Positions 60,055-64,000 of a DNA stretch of 64,000 nt are shown in pieces. This DNA is from Rhabditoides inermis (Eukaryota > Nematoda > Chromadorea > Rhabditida > Rhabditidae). The notes beneath the pieces are model-generated. The model was not told the DNA's origin, ran no database searches, and saw nothing but the letters and a program-made list of their open reading frames with translations. The stretch is taken from NCBI GenBank assembly GCA_963966185.1, contig CAWZYM010000118.1, positions 144,501-208,500 of the forward strand. Direction: 5' to 3'. Each line of letters begins with the position of its first letter. The first letter of the stretch is position 1. Made by a program: the position numbers and the translations under genes.

Positions 60055-63000
60055 TCCCTCACCACAACACCCTGGATAGAGTTGTTCGTGTCGCTGCGAT
60101 GTGAGTGCCATCAGATCCCACTCATTCGATCTGTACGAAATGCGTTAAGGACAAACAACACAATGCACACACTTCACGCGTCTACCACTTACAACATGCG
60201 TGAAACGCACAACTGGGAACGTATACAACTGACGGATAGAATGCGGATAGGTCCATGCCCATCTCTAGGTGGTGGTACTCCTTGCCGCTCGAGTCGACGC
60301 GCACTTCTATAGGTGAGTCGGGAGACTGAATGGATATGTGAGGTCAAACTCCTGTGTGTGGTCAGTAGTACGCAATGCAATGAGTGAAATAAGCAAGCGT
60401 AGCTGACCGGTATCTGTCTGACATCGAGCAGGAATCCATTGTACGACCAGCCGCCGAACTTCATGCTGCACGACTGAAACGTGCTGGTTACCTCGAACAG
60501 ACGAAACGTCCAATGATCTCCTCTTCATAGTGACCCAGGGAGAGATGATCCGTTTTTTCCACTCATTCATTCATTCTAATTAGGAAATATTCCGCTTCCT
60601 CTCTGTGGCGCACCTGTCTGTCATATGGGAAGAATTCGATGTCGATGGAGCAGAAGCTCTTGAATATGCTGGGCGGCTTCCACACCACCAGACCGCTGTG
60701 GTAGACGAGAGCGTCGTTCATGATGGTGATGTGCGGCTCGCCGTCAGCACTGCAACAGGCAAAGTCAGCATGGGGTCGTTCTTGGCCGTGTGCCCAGCAG
60801 CCGCGACGCGCGACGCGGACTGTGCTGTACACTCTCTGCGTCTCCAAGGCGCTGGTTTCGACTTCAGCGCAACTCTGTCTTTAACTGTAAAATCTCACTT
60901 GTTGTAGAGAAGAATGTCGGGTATCCAGATCTGATCGCTCGGAATGTGCAGTTTGCTGATGCCTTAACTGTCTTATCACCAGGAAGATTCGAAATCTCGA
61001 GCACCTCCGAACTTTGCGGGGTCCCACGCTAGTTTATAGTCGAACCACTGCATTTCCAGCCACAGATTCGTCGTCAGCACTTGGTTCACCTCATCCTAGA
61101 AAAGCATCTCATGAAATAACTCACAACCAGAACCAGACTCTGTTTGCGTGCTACCTCATTGGTTGATCCACTTTCCCCATCGCTTTTCCCGAACACTCAT
61201 TGTCATGTTTTCTCTATCATTCTCATTTCCCTATTCTTCTCCTTTCACTTTCCCGGTGATAATGCGTTTTTGTCCTCGTCTAACAAGTTTCGCCGACCCA
61301 AATTCTCGGCGGTCAGACGAACTGGAAAAAAACGTGCGGATGTGAGAGACAGAGATTGATAAGATGACGAGACACGACAAGATCATGGGAGAACACAGAC
61401 TAGCCGGCGCGGCTTGTGATCCGGTCGCATCCGGTAGCGCTGGACTCGCTATAAAAGCCGCCCGCCTCGACGACATGCCTTGTTTTCGGTCTCGTTCATT
61501 TACGCACATCCGTTATGCTTCTTCTTTCCCACATGCGAGTTGCAGATACGCGATGGGCTCGGTGGACTTTCACCGGGTGGCGGTGTGCTCTCTCCTCGTC
61601 TCCTCCCTCACTCTGCTCATACTCGCCGCGTCCATTCCCACGCTCCTTCTCAAGACTGCCAACGAGAAGCGGGAGATGACCGTCCGGAGCCGGCAATTCA
61701 AGGATGACACTGACAGGATGTGGGGTGAGTAAGGGGTACTGTATCTGACATCAATTTACACGGAATACGTATTGCAAGTTGTACGACTCGCTTGCAGGCG
61801 AGATGGTGGCAATGTCGGGTCGCGGCGGCGGCGGCGGAGGCTCGCCGATCTTCTTCTCTCGCAGGAAGAGGGACTACGGACAGACCACCTGCCAGGGATG
61901 CAACCAGCTCGCGTGTCCGCAGGTACGCATCTTCTTTTCCCTCACTCTCTCCCCCCTCTCTCCCCCTCCTTCTCTCCCTCTGTACCATCCTCTCTCGTCA
62001 GGGTCTGCCCGGACCGGCCGGTCCTCCCGGAGACGACGGCATGCCTGGCCAGCCGGGCAACGGGGGCACGTCTGGCGAGGACGGATTCGATGTGGAACTA
62101 GCTCCCGAGGATGACATGCCCTGCACCATCTGCCCCGCCGGACCGCCCGGGCCTCGGTGAGTAGAGCCCCTTATGGTCCGTTAGCGGTTAAACCTCCCCT
62201 TTCAGTGGTCCGCAAGGCGAGCGCGGAATGCCGGGCGAGGCTGGATACCGCGGTGTGCAGGGTCCTCCCGGACAGCCTGGAATCGACGGTGTGGGTGGCT
62301 ATCCGGGCCCGGTCGGACCCGCCGGCGAGCGCGGACCCATGGGAGCGCCTGGCAACGAGGGAAAGACCATCATCGCCGGAGTGGGAATCAAGGGACCCAA
62401 GGGACCGCCCGGACCGGCTGGTCCCATGGGCAAGCAGGGACCGTCCGGGAAGGCGGCTCGCGACATGGGAATCAGCGGCGCGCCCGGAGAGCCGGGACCG
62501 ATGGGACCTCCTGGATCGTTGGGCAAGAGCGGAGAGGAGGGCATGTACGGACCGCCCGGAGAGCCCGGCATGCCCGCGTCGTACTGCCCGTCCGACTGCG
62601 GAGTCAGCCACATCGTCGCGCCCATCTACGGAGGGGCGGCGCCAAAGGGGGCGGAGCCGACGAGCGGATACAAGAAGCACCGCAAGCACAGAAAGCACAG
62701 GAAGCACCGCAAGATGGTGATGGCGCAGTAAACAATAAGAATGATAACCATATGATAAAACTGTTATCACTTACAACGTCGATGATGCGAATGAGCGATG
62801 CTCCGAATTTCACTTTCACAGATGCGCTAGCATTGCGCACTGGCCGCACATTCTGAAAACAGATACACATTTTGAACTAAACAAATTTTAACTCACTTTA
62901 TTGTAGAAGAACAGCAAATCCTCGTACAATTGCTCGGCATATCGACTCGCGGCCAGCGGCTCTAATAAAGCTGAAACCAAATGACTGACACTCATAAATG

Positions 63001-63063
63001 CTCTCCTCTTTGAACAACCTATTGATAGTAAAAGGGCTCACCAAGAAACACACAAATGAGCAT
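58205..63063 (-). CDS. Nicotinic acetylcholine receptor alpha-type subunit
   Basis: Seventeen exons, 522 aa: 63042-63063, 62897-62970, 62775-62852, 61005-61095, 60899-60962, 60614-60749, 60408-60473, 60234-60325, 60063-60130, 59860-59955, 59684-59779, 59360-59486, 59129-59247, 58958-59077, 58745-58830, 58559-58683 and 58205-58313. Signal peptide [15 protein letters not shown]. The ligand-binding domain has [21 protein letters not shown] and a Cys-loop of exactly 13 residues between the two Cys ([11 protein letters not shown] inside). YPGCCG gives the vicinal Cys pair that defines alpha subunits. M1-M3 are present, with PPVEHK before M2 as in cation channels. A long cytoplasmic loop and M4 ([18 protein letters not shown]) follow. 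Closest remembered relatives are the UNC-38/UNC-63/ACR-12 group of muscle and neuronal receptors. Intron 3 contains a collagen gene on the other strand. Confidence 0.94.
59798..60055. repeat. (CT)n and (GA)n tracts flanking an nAChR exon
   Basis: 59798-59850 is (CT)n and 59981-60055 is (GA)n, on either side of exon 59860-59955. Confidence 0.85.
61553..62731 (+). CDS. Cuticle collagen
   Basis: Four exons: 61553-61724, 61798-61922, 62002-62156 and 62206-62731, giving 325 aa. Standard nematode cuticle collagen plan. The N-terminal membrane/NC1 segment is [21 protein letters not shown] furin-type site SRRKRDYG comes before Cys pairs [10 protein letters not shown]. Gly-X-Y blocks are interrupted at a second Cys cluster (CTICPAG), then a long Gly-X-Y run and a C-terminal CPSDCG pair. 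The protein is secreted from hypodermis and trimerises in the cuticle. The tail is unusual: four HRK repeats ([14 protein letters not shown]) before MVMAQ. ATG is seven bases after a GTTGCAG acceptor (trans-splicing). The gene lies entirely within intron 3 of the opposite-strand nAChR subunit. Confidence 0.95.
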
Positions 63064-64000
63064 AGCGCCAGTCGATGAGAGAACAGGAGGAGGGAGAAAT
63101 GAAAATGCCCCGAGGCACAGAGGACTCCCGAAATGGACTCGCCTACTCTAATTCAATCTCGGGTCTCGCATAATGGATGAGAATGAGGTGGGATGGGGGA
63201 GGCAGAAAAATAGAGAACGCTTTTCGTGCGAAATCTAACGTTCCCATCTTCCCATCAGTTCGGTAAAATACATTGTGATCCTCTCAGTGATCCTCTCAGT
63301 AATGACATGGATGCGATCATTCTCTAGCGGTCGGTTGTGGAGACATGTCGGCTGATCAGGATGTCGAGGTTCGCATTTGCTTTATTACAGTGTTACTATA
63401 GTGGGTCCCCCGTTTTCGCGGTCCGCCGAAACGAAAAATGGAACACGAGATGTGACAGTCCCGAATGATAAATTGAGATACCAGACGCGTTTCGCTAGTT
63501 CATTTTTCACTTTATACTAGACCGGTTAGCGGTGTGAACGAGATGAAATTGCATACGTAATGTAGGGAAATGATCTGTGCCACCAGCGCAGCAACTACCG
63601 TAACCGCGTCATATTTTGAAAAAGTAATCTAAATGTGATTGAATTGCGATAGATTGTTCCCAATTTGAGTACCAATAGCCTCAGGCAAAAACGAGTACGT
63701 GACGTCTTCGTAGTTGAGATTTATTCGCTTTGAAGTCGTGATCGATATCTGATCTATAAACGGAAATAACTCCTCAGCAGATGAAAAGTTTTCTACAATT
63801 TTTGAATAGTAGCTTCTTAAACTCGTTTACTGGACATCGTACGAAAATTTGGAAAATTTAGTCTGGTTTTCATAATAATTAGCGAAATATGAAATAGGGT
63901 AAAATGCATATTAAACCGTTTTCTAGTGAAAAAAACTCAACATGTATAATCATGGATTCTTTCTCCCATTAGAGTACTCTGATTCTGTATCAAAGTTGAG
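63064..64000. promoter_or_regulatory. Upstream region of the nAChR gene
   Basis: No exon seen. Repeated GTGATCCTCTCA near 63277-63300; otherwise AT-rich. Probable promoter region by position. Confidence 0.4.

Overview
This is eukaryotic nuclear DNA and almost certainly nematode. The genes are dense and split by many short GT..AG introns, often about 45 bp. Most start codons sit within about 25 nt of a TTTNCAG-like acceptor with no coding sequence upstream, which is the signature of spliced-leader trans-splicing. The window also holds a cuticle collagen, sigma-type GSTs in tandem and a muscle-type nematode nicotinic receptor subunit. Intron density looks higher than in Caenorhabditis (a diplogastrid-like worm is possible), but I cannot name the species. 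Introns and spacers are crowded with (GA)n/(CT)n, GGGA and TTGTTTACTT-like repeats.

Layout. 0.4-19.7 kb (minus): an SH3-DH RhoGEF of the collybistin/Asef type with long upstream introns. One of these (2873-8138) holds three tandem plus-strand GST genes. 19.7-23.2 kb: no gene seen. 23.3-25.2 kb (minus): SLC25A51-type mitochondrial NAD+ carrier. 25.7 kb: a palindromic TTAA-flanked MITE. 26.1-27.6 kb (plus): a K2P-like membrane protein with a degraded first pore. 27.7-29.0 kb (minus): TRUB2-like pseudouridine synthase. 29.2-30.2 kb (minus): rps-4. 30.6-34.3 kb (plus): cul-4. 35.1-37.5 kb (plus): an unrecognised protein with a CxxC..CxxC module. 38.2-48.6 kb: a 10.4-kb island flanked by a roughly 1.3-kb direct repeat. 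It carries a Penelope-like reverse transcriptase, an F-box gene, a fold-back element with tRNA-like arms, Ig-like exons and a small MITE. 49.9-52.8 kb (minus): a proline-rich coiled-coil protein. 54.2-55.7 kb (minus): an RRM-RS splicing-type protein. 56.7-57.9 kb (plus): SPRYD7. 58.2-63.1 kb (minus): a complete alpha-type nAChR subunit with a plus-strand collagen gene nested in one intron.

The genes are mostly unrelated housekeeping, signalling and structural loci, not a pathway cluster. The most unusual feature is the island: the junction between two convergent genes (35-37 kb and 50-52 kb) is duplicated on both sides of it. At the left copy the reverse-transcriptase block begins exactly where the copied exon of the minus-strand gene breaks off. 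The distal copy of the plus-strand gene's last two exons is still open and spliceable.

Exon coordinates were worked out by hand from splice consensus, reading phase and remembered protein families. No alignment was run.
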